Shown here in pieces: positions 44,286 to 54,500 of a DNA stretch of 64,000 bases (its first letter is position 1; each line of letters begins with the position of its first letter). The position numbers and the translations under genes are program-made. The stretch covers positions 62,001 through 126,000 of the forward strand of contig CAZGVO010000004.1 in the NCBI GenBank assembly GCA_964529175.1, in the 5' to 3' direction. The notes beneath the pieces are model-generated. The model did not search any database and was not told the origin of the DNA. It saw only the letters and a list, made by a program, of their open reading frames with translations. This DNA comes from JAAFJM01 sp964529175 (lineage in GTDB: Bacteria > Bacteroidota > Bacteroidia > UKL13-3).

Positions 44286-44585
44286 CTATTTTTTTACAAT
44301 AATAAAAACGTCTTCATCATCGCGTTTCATGAGGTACTTTTCGCGAGCATATTTTTCCAAATTTTTTGGATTAGAAAATAGGTTATCGTGGTCGTATTGT
44401 AGCTTTTTTATTTCTTCTTTAAAGTATTCATTTTCCTCTAAAACCTTACTGTAAGTGCGGCTTTGTTCCCATTGATAAAGCAATCCATTACGGTCGCTAA
44501 ATATCAAAATAAACAAAAATACCGCAGTTGCAATGGCATATTTGTTTACAATAAAAGAATAATATTTAACTATAAAATGCTTCAC
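44286..44585 (-). CDS. ftsB: FtsB/DivIC-type septum formation initiator
   Basis: A single-pass inner-membrane protein of cell division with one transmembrane helix (YAIATAVFLFILIFS) and a periplasmic coiled coil (EENEYFKEEIKKLQYDHDNLF) ending in the typical EKYAREKYLMKRDDEDVFII. The FtsB/DivIC family scaffolds FtsL and FtsQ. The open frame reaches TTG at 44627, but those codons overlap a hairpin-like eno terminator; the GTG at 44585 (VKHFIVKYY) gives a standard short cytosolic N-terminus of about 100 residues, so I choose it. It lies downstream of eno. Confidence 0.85.
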   Translation of the reverse strand: MKHFIVKYYSFIVNKYAIATAVFLFILIFSDRNGLLYQWEQSRTYSKVLEENEYFKEEIKKLQYDHDNLFSNPKNLEKYAREKYLMKRDDEDVFIIVKK

Positions 44586-44607
44586 TTTTTGTGATTTTAA
44601 ACAAATC

Positions 44608-44631
44608 AAGGTTAGTAAAAATACCAACCTT
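44608..44631 (-). terminator. Weak terminator-like hairpin after eno
   Basis: Nine-base stem (aaggttagt/accaacctt with one G-T pair) about 30 bases past the eno stop, with only a weak T-stretch on the minus strand. It overlaps the upstream end of the ftsB-like open frame. Confidence 0.4.
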
Positions 44632-44660
44632 GAAAGCCTTTTTAATAAAATTTACTTCAA

Positions 44661-45953
44661 TTATTTTTTGATAAATTTAAAATCTAATCCTGGGTAGTAA
44701 GCGTTTCCACCTAACTCTTCTTCTATGCGCAATAATTGATTGTATTTTGCAATTCTATCGGTTCTACTAGCCGAACCAGTTTTTATTTGACCACTATTTA
44801 AAGCTACTGCCAAATCCGCAATGGTTGTATCTTCAGTTTCACCACTTCTATGGCTCATAATATTGGTATATGAGTTACGAGTAGCTAAATTAACCGCATC
44901 AATGGTTTCGGTTAAACTACCAATTTGGTTTACTTTTACCAAAATAGAGTTTGCAACACCTTGTTTAATACCATCGGCTAAACGTTTGGTATTGGTTACA
45001 AATAAATCATCGCCCACTAATTGAACTTTGCTTCCTAAAACTCTGGTTAATTCAGCCCAACCAGCCCAATCGTCTTCAGCTAAACCATCTTCAATTGAAA
45101 TGATTGGATATTTTTCGCACCAAGTTTTCCAATAGTTAACCATCTCTGACGAAGTCATTTGTTTTCCATCCGATTTTTTGAAAGTGTATAAACCAGTTTT
45201 CTCATCGTAAAACTCGGTTGTAGCAGCATCCATGGCAATGTAAATATCTTGACCAGGTTTGAAGCCAGCTTTTTCAATAGCTGTTAACACTGTTTCTATA
45301 GCTTCTTCGTTCGATTTAATATTTGGAGCAAATCCACCTTCATCGCCCACATTGGTTGAATATCCTTTTGATTTTAAAACCGATTTTAAATGATGAAACA
45401 CTTCAGTTCCCATTTGTAATGCGCGACTAAAGCTATCAGCACCAACAGGCATTATCATAAATTCCTGAAAATCAATTGAATTGTCAGCATGAGAACCACC
45501 ATTCACAATGTTCATCATTGGAATTGGCAATGTGTTAGCATTAACACCACCAACATAACGGTATAAAGGCATATCAGCTTCAATAGCGGCAGCTTTTGCG
45601 CAAGCTAACGATACTGCTAAAATTGCATTTGCACCTAAAACGGCTTTGTTATCAGTACCATCTAAGGCAATCATAGCTGCATCAATATTATTTTGTTCAA
45701 AAGCATCAACGCCTAATAAAGCATCGGCAATTTTACCATTGATATTTTCAACTGCTTTTAAAACACCTTTTCCTAAATATACATTTTTATCGCCATCGCG
45801 CAATTCCACAGCCTCGTGCGCACCAGTTGAAGCACCACTTGGAACAGCAGCTCTACCTAATGCACCTTCTTCGGTTGTTACATCTACTTCTACCGTTGGA
45901 TTTCCTCTTGAATCAAGGATTTGTCTTGCTTTAATTTCTACAATTGAACTCAT
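44661..45953 (-). CDS. eno: Enolase
   Basis: Cytosolic glycolytic enzyme converting 2-phosphoglycerate to phosphoenolpyruvate. The 430-residue protein shows all hallmarks: IKARQILDSRGNPTVEVDV at the N-terminus, GASTGAHEAVELRDGD, the Mg-binding Asp/Glu set in MDAATTEFYDEK, SIEDGLAEDDWAGW and LVGDDLFVTN, and the catalytic lysine region LVKVNQIGSLTET followed by SHRSGETEDTTIADLAVA. The ATG start is clear. The small ftsB-like gene follows. Confidence 0.98.
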   Translation of the reverse strand: MSSIVEIKARQILDSRGNPTVEVDVTTEEGALGRAAVPSGASTGAHEAVELRDGDKNVYLGKGVLKAVENINGKIADALLGVDAFEQNNIDAAMIALDGTDNKAVLGANAILAVSLACAKAAAIEADMPLYRYVGGVNANTLPIPMMNIVNGGSHADNSIDFQEFMIMPVGADSFSRALQMGTEVFHHLKSVLKSKGYSTNVGDEGGFAPNIKSNEEAIETVLTAIEKAGFKPGQDIYIAMDAATTEFYDEKTGLYTFKKSDGKQMTSSEMVNYWKTWCEKYPIISIEDGLAEDDWAGWAELTRVLGSKVQLVGDDLFVTNTKRLADGIKQGVANSILVKVNQIGSLTETIDAVNLATRNSYTNIMSHRSGETEDTTIADLAVALNSGQIKTGSASRTDRIAKYNQLLRIEEELGGNAYYPGLDFKFIKK

Positions 45954-46030
45954 TTTACTCTAATTTTTTTGGGGTTATTTTTAAATGCAATCTATTATTT
46001 AAAATTTAAAAAATACAAACTGCGTAATTA

Positions 46031-47131
46031 TTAATTCATTAATTTAACAAAATCATCAAATAAATAACGGCTATCGTGCGGCCCAGGAGCAGCCTCAGGA
46101 TGGTATTGAACCGAAAATGCTTTTTTACCTTTTAACCTAATTCCTTCAATGGTATTATCGTTCAAGTTAATATGTGTAACTTCAATATTTTCGTTACTAT
46201 TTACATCATCAGCTTTTACTGCAAAACCATGGTTTTGAGAAGTAATTTCGGCAAAACCTGTTACTAAATTTTTAACAGGATGGTTTAAACCACGATGACC
46301 ATTAAACATTTTGAAAGTTTGTAAACCTTGGCTTTCGGCTAATATTTGATGACCTAAACAAATTCCAAACAAAGGAACACCTGAGTCAACAATTTGCTTA
46401 ACAGTTTCTACCGCGTAAGGCATTACGCTTGGATCGCCAGGACCGTTAGAAATCATAAAACCGTTTGGATTAAATTTCATCATTTCTTCGAAAGATGTTT
46501 TACAATTATAAACAGCCAAATAATTATCTCTATCAGCTAAGCAACGTAAAATATTTTTCTTGATACCTAAATCTAACACAGCCACTCTGCGGCTAGCTTC
46601 AGGATTTCCAACATAATAAGTTTCTGTAGTTGATACTTTGCTCGAAAGTTCTAAACCTTCCATAGAAGGAGCTTTAGCTAATTCGGCTTGTAATTCTTCA
46701 ATTGATTTTTCCTCAGATGAAATAATGCAATTCATAGCACCTTTTTGGCGAATATGACGCACAATTGCTCTAGTATCTACATCGGCAATACCTACTAAAT
46801 TATTCAAAGCAAAATACTCTTGAATGGTTTGATTGGCTTGTTTTCTATCGTGAACTACATTAAAACTTTTGCAAACTAAACCAGCAATTTTGATATCATC
46901 GCTTTCAATTTCATCGTTGTGAATTCCGTAGTTTCCAATATGAACATTGGTTTCTACTAAAATTTGTCCAAAATAACTAGGGTCGGTAAATACTTCTTGG
47001 TAGCCTGTCATGCCTGTGTTAAAGCATATTTCGCCAACGGTTGTACCAATTTTACCAATAGAAGTGCCTTTAAAAACAGTGCCATCGGCTAAAAGTAACA
47101 CTGCAGGAAATTTATTAATTAACTTATTCAA
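46031..47131 (-). CDS. carA: Carbamoyl-phosphate synthase small subunit
   Basis: Glutaminase subunit that passes ammonia to CarB for arginine and pyrimidine synthesis. The N-terminal CPSase domain (LADGTVFKGTSIGKIGTTVGEICFNTGMTGYQE) is followed by a class I glutamine amidotransferase with the nucleophile Cys in GICLGHQI and His-Glu in YHPEAAPG. The 366-residue length is normal. The start is TTG at 47131; no ATG precedes the conserved region. carB is not adjacent. A perfect consensus promoter precedes the gene. Confidence 0.95.
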   Translation of the reverse strand: MNKLINKFPAVLLLADGTVFKGTSIGKIGTTVGEICFNTGMTGYQEVFTDPSYFGQILVETNVHIGNYGIHNDEIESDDIKIAGLVCKSFNVVHDRKQANQTIQEYFALNNLVGIADVDTRAIVRHIRQKGAMNCIISSEEKSIEELQAELAKAPSMEGLELSSKVSTTETYYVGNPEASRRVAVLDLGIKKNILRCLADRDNYLAVYNCKTSFEEMMKFNPNGFMISNGPGDPSVMPYAVETVKQIVDSGVPLFGICLGHQILAESQGLQTFKMFNGHRGLNHPVKNLVTGFAEITSQNHGFAVKADDVNSNENIEVTHINLNDNTIEGIRLKGKKAFSVQYHPEAAPGPHDSRYLFDDFVKLMN

Positions 47132-47148
47132 GGTGGTTTGGGTTTTGG

Positions 47149-47178
47149 CAAAAGTAAACTTTTTTAAGTTTTTGCCAA
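47149..47178 (-). promoter_or_regulatory. Bacteroidota-type promoter of carA
   Basis: Minus strand TTG (47178-47176), 19-base spacer, TACTTTTG (47156-47149). It lies 17 bases before the TTG start codon, so the leader is short. Confidence 0.72.
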
Positions 47179-47219
47179 TTGATGTTTTTCAATGTTTGTC
47201 CACATTGATAAAAATCGTA

Positions 47220-48440
47220 TTAAACTACCTTTGCTCTATTGATAAATAATATTAAAAAAATAATACAGAAAGCCACTCCCAATTGAGTGGTGAGGAAGGC
47301 CTCAATTAAAAATGCCACTGAAATGACCAAATAATGAGCTATTAAATTTAAGTTTTTAAAATTGGCAAATAATGGGTAATAAAAGGCAATTATAAAAATA
47401 AGCAACCCTAAAACGCCAATAGAAGCTAAGTAAAACAAAAATTGATTATGTGGGATGATTCGTTTGGTTACATCAGGATATTTTTGGATAAATAAATCAT
47501 TATTTAAATCTTCAATATCGCCTAAACCACAGCCTAAAAGCCATGAAGAATTTTCGGTTATTTCTATGGCATTTTTATAAGAAATAACCCTGCTACCAAG
47601 TGATTGATTATTAACGCTTCCACCTGATTTATAATTTTCTATATCGTTTTGAGTATTGGCTATCTTATTTCGAATAGTTGGCGAGTATAAAAATGTACTT
47701 ATTGCTATTGCAACGCATAAAATACCAATTGTAATAGCCAAAAAATATTGCTTTTTTAAAATTATTTGCTCATAGAAAATAAGTAAAACTAAAATATAAA
47801 AAGCCATTAATCCAGCTCTAACAGAAAAAATATGTAGAAAAACAACCAAGAAAAGTGTAATTGCAACTAAAAAAAACTTTAGGTTAATGTTTTTCTCAAC
47901 CTTAAATGCATTATATAACAAATAGATAGAAAAAGCACACATTAAACTATAAGTTGGATGATGCGAAATAGCGGTTGGCATAACCCTACTTTCTAAATAA
48001 GCCTGATTTACTTCGCATTGGTGATTATAATAATAAACCAACGCTTGAATGGCAGTAACCAAAACACCAAAAATAAAAGTGTAAGAAATTAACTTTTTTT
48101 GCTTTTCAGAAAACTCAACTGTTTGCGCATAAGCAAATGGCATTACCAAAAATGGTAACAAAATTTGAATTCTTAAGCCAAAATATTTTAAGTTGCTTGA
48201 ATATAAAACAGAGGGAATTAACACTAAGAAACTAATTACTAAAAATAAAAGAGGCTTATTTAATTGTAAATTTTTAAACCAATTTTTAGGATGCGCTGAT
48301 AACAAACCAGTTAAAGTAAAGCCAATCATAGCAATACTAGAAAGGACTCTAAATGAATCAATTACAAACAACGAAATAACAGACAGCCATAAAAAAAATA
48401 GCATAATTTGTTGTTTATATGTAATAAATTTTTCCTTCAT
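47220..48440 (-). CDS. O-antigen ligase family membrane protein
   Basis: A polytopic inner-membrane protein (about 406 residues, ten or more hydrophobic segments) with the Wzy_C/O-antigen ligase domain. The periplasmic loop ends in the family motif near PHNQFLFYLASIGVLGLL, where Arg and His residues act on the polysaccharide donor. Members ligate O-antigen to lipid A core or polymerise repeat units. The ATG at 48440 is preferred over the in-frame TTG at 48443. It lies 6 bases after recN but is probably functionally unrelated. Confidence 0.85.
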   Translation of the reverse strand: MKEKFITYKQQIMLFFLWLSVISLFVIDSFRVLSSIAMIGFTLTGLLSAHPKNWFKNLQLNKPLLFLVISFLVLIPSVLYSSNLKYFGLRIQILLPFLVMPFAYAQTVEFSEKQKKLISYTFIFGVLVTAIQALVYYYNHQCEVNQAYLESRVMPTAISHHPTYSLMCAFSIYLLYNAFKVEKNINLKFFLVAITLFLVVFLHIFSVRAGLMAFYILVLLIFYEQIILKKQYFLAITIGILCVAIAISTFLYSPTIRNKIANTQNDIENYKSGGSVNNQSLGSRVISYKNAIEITENSSWLLGCGLGDIEDLNNDLFIQKYPDVTKRIIPHNQFLFYLASIGVLGLLIFIIAFYYPLFANFKNLNLIAHYLVISVAFLIEAFLTTQLGVAFCIIFLILFINRAKVV

Positions 48441-48446
48441 CAAATA

Positions 48447-50108
48447 CTAGTTATTCATCAATTCTTTGGCGGCTAATAAAACTTGTTCTGTTGGATTATT
48501 TCCGCTCAACATAACAGCAATTTCATTAATTTGTTCCAGTTTATCAAGTAATCTAATATTTGAGTACGTTTTATCTGTTCCACTTTGCTTATAAACGTTA
48601 AAATGAGCATCAGCTTTTGCAGCTATTTGCGGTAAATGCGTAATGGCTAAAACTTGGTGTTTTAAAGCATGTTTTTTTAACACTTCCGATACTTTTAAAG
48701 CAGCCTCTCCACTAATTCCGGTATCAATTTCATCAAAAACAATACTTGGCAAATTTACTTTTTCGCTAATTAACGATTTGATACAAAGCATCAATCGGCT
48801 TAACTCTCCACCGCTTGCAACTTTATTTATGGGTTGATAACTAGAGCCTTTATTAGCCGCGAATAAAAATTCAATTTTATCTATTCCAACTGCATTTAGC
48901 TCATTATCAGTTAACGTTTCATTACTTATTTGCAAACTAGCATCTGGCATAGCTACTTGTAACAAAAGTTCTTTTACTTTTTGCTCAATTAATGGAATAA
49001 TTTCGGTACGCTTTTTACTTAAATGTTGTGCTTTGCTAATTAAACCAGCTTTTAACTCTACCAATCGTACATTTAAATTTTCTATTTCAGTTTGTAACGA
49101 AACCGTTGCTAATAAATCGTTTTCTAGTTTTTGTTGCAATTGCAATAATTCAGCATTGGTAACAACGCGGTGCTTTTTTTGCAAATTATACAATAACTGC
49201 AAACGCTCCTCAACACTAGCTAATTCATCAGGATTGGCTTGTGTTTTATCGGCTATTTCGTCTAACTCGGCAGCTATATCTTTCAGTTCTACAATACATT
49301 GCTCCATTCTATTGCTTAACTCGCCAATGGCTTTGTTATGTTTAATTACAGGAGCTAAACTGCCTTTTATGCTGCGCAATTGATCAATTAAACTTGGCTC
49401 TGCCATATCTAATGAAGCGTAAGCATTATAAGTAGCTGCTTTTATTTCCTCAGCATTGCTTAAAATATTTAGGTTTTCCTCTAGTTCAGGTTGTTCATTT
49501 TCTTGCAAATTAGCATCTACCAATTCGTTTAAAATAAACTTAAAATAATCTTCGTCTTGCTTTGATTTTGCTTCTTTTTCAATTAATTCGCCTAATTGTT
49601 TTTCAGCTTTTTTGAAGGTATTAAATGTTTGTTTGTAATCGGCTAAAAGCTCATCATTTTCAGCAATTGCATCCACTATTGAAAGTTGAAAAACCAAATC
49701 ATTTAAAGCCAAAGTTTCGTGTTGACTAACAATATCAACCAAAAGTGCACCTAAATCCTTTAATTGATTTAAGTTTACAGGTGTATCGTTTACAAAAGCT
49801 CTTGATTTTCCGTTAGATGTAATTTCGCGTCTAATAATGCAATTGTCATCGTAATCAAGCTCTGTTTCGCTAAAAAAAGTTTGCAGTTTATACGGTTTAA
49901 TATAAAAATGAGATTCTATAACACACTTTTCCTCTCCATTCATAATAGCTTTGGCATCAGCTCTTTCACCAAGAACCAAACCCAATGCACCCATTAAAAT
50001 AGATTTTCCAGCACCAGTTTCACCAGTTATAATATTTAAGCCTTTATGAAATTCAATTTCAACTTGCTTAATAATAGCGTAATTTTTTATACTTAACTTT
50101 TGTAACAT
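48447..50108 (-). CDS. recN: DNA repair protein RecN
   Basis: SMC-like cytosolic ATPase acting early in double-strand-break repair. The 553-residue protein has an N-terminal Walker A (GETGAGKSI) in the opening LSIKNYAIIKQVEIEFHKGLNIITGETG, a central coiled-coil arm (about 150-370), and a C-terminal half-ATPase with the signature SGGELSRLMLC and Walker B IVFDEIDTGISG, followed by QVLAITHLPQIA. Length and domain order are normal. It is upstream of the O-antigen ligase gene on the same strand. Confidence 0.95.
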   Translation of the reverse strand: MLQKLSIKNYAIIKQVEIEFHKGLNIITGETGAGKSILMGALGLVLGERADAKAIMNGEEKCVIESHFYIKPYKLQTFFSETELDYDDNCIIRREITSNGKSRAFVNDTPVNLNQLKDLGALLVDIVSQHETLALNDLVFQLSIVDAIAENDELLADYKQTFNTFKKAEKQLGELIEKEAKSKQDEDYFKFILNELVDANLQENEQPELEENLNILSNAEEIKAATYNAYASLDMAEPSLIDQLRSIKGSLAPVIKHNKAIGELSNRMEQCIVELKDIAAELDEIADKTQANPDELASVEERLQLLYNLQKKHRVVTNAELLQLQQKLENDLLATVSLQTEIENLNVRLVELKAGLISKAQHLSKKRTEIIPLIEQKVKELLLQVAMPDASLQISNETLTDNELNAVGIDKIEFLFAANKGSSYQPINKVASGGELSRLMLCIKSLISEKVNLPSIVFDEIDTGISGEAALKVSEVLKKHALKHQVLAITHLPQIAAKADAHFNVYKQSGTDKTYSNIRLLDKLEQINEIAVMLSGNNPTEQVLLAAKELMNN

Positions 50109-50246
50109 ACTTTGAGGCTATAAAAGTAAGCTTATGGAATTACTTTTTAAAATAAATTTAGCCCAGTATTGTTAACTAGCTATTTAGTAGCAAATTCAAG
50201 AAAAAACAAATTGAAAATAGAAGAAACTAAAGTTATTTGTAATTAA

Positions 50247-51590
50247 CTAATTACCAACCACTTTCAATATTTCGGCAGTAAGTCTTAAAAGTTCGGTTTC
50301 AGCTACTTTGGCATCGTACTGCGAGGCAGATAAACGGGTTTGGCTTAATACTAGGTTTTGTTGCGCATCGCGTAATTCTAAAGCAGTAATTACTCCTACT
50401 TTATATTGCTCATTGGCTAAATCAAAATTACTTTGAGCTACTGTTACATTTTCAGTTTCAAATTGAAGTAATTGCAAAGCCATGGCGTACGAATTATAGT
50501 TTTGTTGTATAGCCAAATCCAGTTTTGTTAAGCTATCTTTTAACACAAAATCAGTTGATTTTAAACTTAGCCTTGCATTTTGCAAACGTTTATCTACGCT
50601 AAATCCATTGAATACATTTAAACTTAAAGCCGCACCATAATGGTAGCCATTGGTTTGGCTCGATTGTAAAAAACCTGCTTCAGAGTTTTGTTTGTTATAG
50701 TTATAGCCTGTTTTTAATTGAACCGTTGGCATGCGCTCAGCCCTAATTTCATTAATGGTAAATGCCGATACTTGATAATTTTTTTTAGTAATCATTAAGT
50801 TGGTATTTTGAGTTTGTGCTTTGCTTTGCAAATCAGCTAGTTTTAAATCTTTATTGATTTCAATTTTGTCATCTACCTCAAAATCGGTGGTTAAGTCGCG
50901 GGCTAATAATTGGTTTAAATTGGCTTTGGCATTTTGCACCAAATTTTGTTGTTTCATCAAGGCCGATTTATCGGCATTTAAATCAACTTGCGCTTTTAAA
51001 ACCTCGGTTTTTGATACTTTTCCAACAGCTAATTTATCGTTAGCCAACTTCAGCCTATCGGTTGAAATAGTTACACTTTGTTGCAAAGCAATTAATTGTT
51101 TTTTGTTTTGAACAATATCGAAATAAGCACGAATAATACGGCTAAAATTTTGCTCTATTTGAGCGCGCATTCTCAATTCGCCAATGGCTTGTAATTGATT
51201 CAACTTATTTTTAGTAGCAAACATTTTTAAACCATCAAAAATTGTCCAACCTAATTCTACTCCAGCATTTAACTGATTAGATTTAGCACCATCTTTATTG
51301 TTTTCAGTTCCATTTAAAAACTTTTGTTGGGTATTATTTACCACATTATCTTGGCTAGCAGTAGCAGCAACAGTTGGCAACATGCCAGCAGCGCCCGCAT
51401 AATTGCTATTTTGAGAAATTTCTGCTTCGTTTTTAGCCAATTGAATGGAATAATTATTGGCCAAAGCCAATTTTAAAGCTTCGTTTAAAGTAAGTATTTG
51501 CTGGGCTTTTGCTCCAATAAATACAAAACTTAAAACAAAAACTGTTACTATTTTATTTGAAAACAATTTATTTAACAACATGAATTTCAT
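50247..51590 (-). CDS. TolC family outer-membrane channel of an RND efflux operon
   Basis: Outer-membrane component of a tripartite pump. Signal peptide to about AKAQ (residue 30; an alternative ATG at 51581 shortens it by three residues), then two OEP repeats with long amphipathic helices (LNEALKLALANNYSIQLAKNEAEIS and the later LANEQYKVGVITALELRDAQQNLV). The 447-residue length is normal. It begins 6 bases after the RND pump gene, completing the marR, adaptor, pump, channel order. Confidence 0.92.
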   Translation of the reverse strand: MKFMLLNKLFSNKIVTVFVLSFVFIGAKAQQILTLNEALKLALANNYSIQLAKNEAEISQNSNYAGAAGMLPTVAATASQDNVVNNTQQKFLNGTENNKDGAKSNQLNAGVELGWTIFDGLKMFATKNKLNQLQAIGELRMRAQIEQNFSRIIRAYFDIVQNKKQLIALQQSVTISTDRLKLANDKLAVGKVSKTEVLKAQVDLNADKSALMKQQNLVQNAKANLNQLLARDLTTDFEVDDKIEINKDLKLADLQSKAQTQNTNLMITKKNYQVSAFTINEIRAERMPTVQLKTGYNYNKQNSEAGFLQSSQTNGYHYGAALSLNVFNGFSVDKRLQNARLSLKSTDFVLKDSLTKLDLAIQQNYNSYAMALQLLQFETENVTVAQSNFDLANEQYKVGVITALELRDAQQNLVLSQTRLSASQYDAKVAETELLRLTAEILKVVGN

Positions 51591-51596
51591 TTTTAA

Positions 51597-54500
51597 TTAA
51601 GCCGAAATTTCTTCGGTTGATTCTACATTGGTTTTTGATTTTTTATTACGAGAAATATAACTGTACATAACAGGAATTACGTATAAAGTTAAAAAACCTG
51701 AAAACAACAAACCACCTATAATTACTATACCCATAGCGGTTCTACTTTTTGCGCCAGCACCTAAAGCTAAAGCAATTGGCAAAGCACCTAAAATGGTAGC
51801 CAAGCTGGTCATCATAATGGGGCGCAAACGCTGAACTGCTGCAAGTTTCACAGCTTCAATGGTTTTCAAACCACTTTCTTTTTGATGGTTGGCAAATTCT
51901 ACAATTAAAATTCCATTTTTAGTAACCAAACCTATTAAAACAATGATTCCAATTTGACTGAAAATATTGATGGTTTGGTTAAAATACCACAATGAAATTA
52001 ATGCTCCAGCTAAAGCCATTGGAACAGTAATCATAATGATTAAAGGGTCGATAAAACTTTCGAACTGAGCTGCTAATACCAAATAAACCAATACCAAAGC
52101 CAATAAAAAGGCAAATGTGGTATTTGACGAACTTTCAGAAAAATCGCGAGAAGGACCAGCCAAATCGGTAGTAAACGATTCGTCTAACACCTTTTTCGAG
52201 ATTTTTTCCATTTCCTTTATCCCATCACCAATGGTTTTACCGGGTGCTAAACCTGCCGAAACAGTTGCTGCTTTGTAACGATTATAATGATACAATTGAG
52301 GTGGACTACTTTGTTCTGTAATTTGCACCACATTATCTAATTGAATCATTTTACCTGCATCATTTTTAACGTAAAGCGATTTTAAATCCAAAGGTTCATC
52401 ACGGTTTTCTCTGTCCATTTGACCAATAACTTGATACTGTTTTCCTTGTTGCGTACAATATCCATAACGCAAACCGCTGTATGCCAATTGTAATGTTTGC
52501 GCAACACTTTGAACCGAAACACCCAAACTTTTGGCTTTGTCTCTATCAATGGTAATTACCAATTCGGGTTTATTGAACTTTAAATTTACATCAAACCCTT
52601 GGAAAGTTTTATTAGCCGATACTGCTTCTATAAACTTTGGAAGGTATTGTTGAATTTTACTAAAATCTTGATTTTGCAAAATGAACTGAACAGGTAAACC
52701 AGCACGCGAACCGCCTGAACCATTAATGGTTTGATCTTGAATTACAAATGATTTAGCATCAGGAAAATTCTTTAAATTTCGGGTGAGCATATCAGCTATT
52801 TGCTGTTGCGAACGTTTGCGTTCATCAGGGTCGTTTAATATAATTCTATTAAAACCAGTATTTACCGCTCCGCTACCAACAAAACCTGGCGCTGTAACAG
52901 AGATAATAATTTTCTTTTCAGGAACTGAATCTAAAATCAGTTGAGTAATTTTATCTTGGTAATTATCCATAAACTCGTATGATGCACCTTCGGGAGCTGT
53001 TGAGCTTATGCGCATTACACTTCTATCATCAAGAGGAGCTAACTCACTTTGGATGGTATTTCCAATTAAAAATATTAAGCCAAATGAAACCAAAATAATT
53101 ACCAATGCCAACCATTTACGTTCAAAAAACACATCTAACGATTTTTTATAAGCATTGTTCAATCCTTCAAAAAATGGTTCAGTTTTGATATAAAAATTAC
53201 TGCGTTTTTTATGGTCTTTTCTAGTTAAAAATACATTTAACATAGGCGTTAACGAAAGCGAAACAAATGCAGAAATTAACACCGCACCAGCTACCACCAC
53301 TCCAAACTCGCGGAATAACCTACCCACAAAACCTTGTAAGAAAATAATTGGTAAAAAAACCACTGCTAACGTAATGGAAGTAGAAACTACCGCAAAAAAT
53401 ATTTCGTTTGAACCTTTAATTGCTGCTTCGCGAGGTGAAAGACCTTCTTCTATTTTTTTAAAAATATTTTCGGTTACTACAATTCCATCATCTACCACCA
53501 AACCTGTAGCTAACACTATGGCTAATAAGGTTAAAATATTAATAGAAAAACCTGCCAAGTACATGATAAAAAATGCACCAATTAACGAAACAGGAATATC
53601 AATTAATGGCCTAAAAGCAATTAACCAATCTCTGAAAAACAAGAAAATAATTAATACAACTAATATAAAAGCTATTAATAAAGTTTCTTTTACCTCGGTA
53701 ATAGATGTTTTGATAAACTTAGTATTATCAATGGATACATTCAGTTTAAAATCTTTGGGAACTTCTTTTTTTATTTGCTCAAAACGTTTATAAAACTCAT
53801 CCGCTATTTCAATATAATTAGCACCTGGCTGAGGTACAATGCCCAAACCAATCATTGGAATACCTGATTCTTTTAAAATAGTCTCTTCGTTTTCTGCTCC
53901 TATAATAGCGTAACCAACATCTATTAACTTAATGGTTTTGGTATCATCGGCTTTAATAATCAAGTTATTGAACTGTTCTTCAGTGGTAAATTTACCAACC
54001 GTTTTTACAGTTAACTCGGTGGTATTTCCCTCTATTTTACCTCCTGGAAGCTCCACATTTTCTCTATCTAAAGCTTGTTTTACATCCAAAGCCGTAACTC
54101 CTAAAGCCGAAAGTTTAGCAGGATTTAACCACAAACGCATGGCATAACGTTTTTGTCCCCAAATTTGAATAGTACTAACTCCTGGAATGGTTTGTAGTTT
54201 TTCTAACAACACATTTTCGGCATAATCACTTACCTGTAATTGGTTTTTATTATCGCTTTGAATGGTCATACCCAAAATAGCATCTGAGTTTGCATCGGCT
54301 TTACTAACTACCGGAGGTGCATCAATATCTTGCGGTAATTGCCTAACAGCTTGCGAAACTTTATCACGCACATCGTTAGCTGCTTCTTCTAAATTTGCAT
54401 CTAAGTTAAACTCCACAGTAATATTACTAGTTCCTAAATTACTGGCAGACGAAATGGAACGAATGCCCGCAATTCCATTAATTGATTTTTCTAATGGCTC

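Noticed and set aside
49033..49383. 116-codon plus-strand frame within recN
   Set aside because: Cys/Asn/Ser-rich antisense shadow of the coiled-coil region of RecN.
53374..53793. 139-codon plus-strand frame within the RND pump gene
   Set aside because: Antisense to a clear AcrB-type domain, with no own start context or homology.
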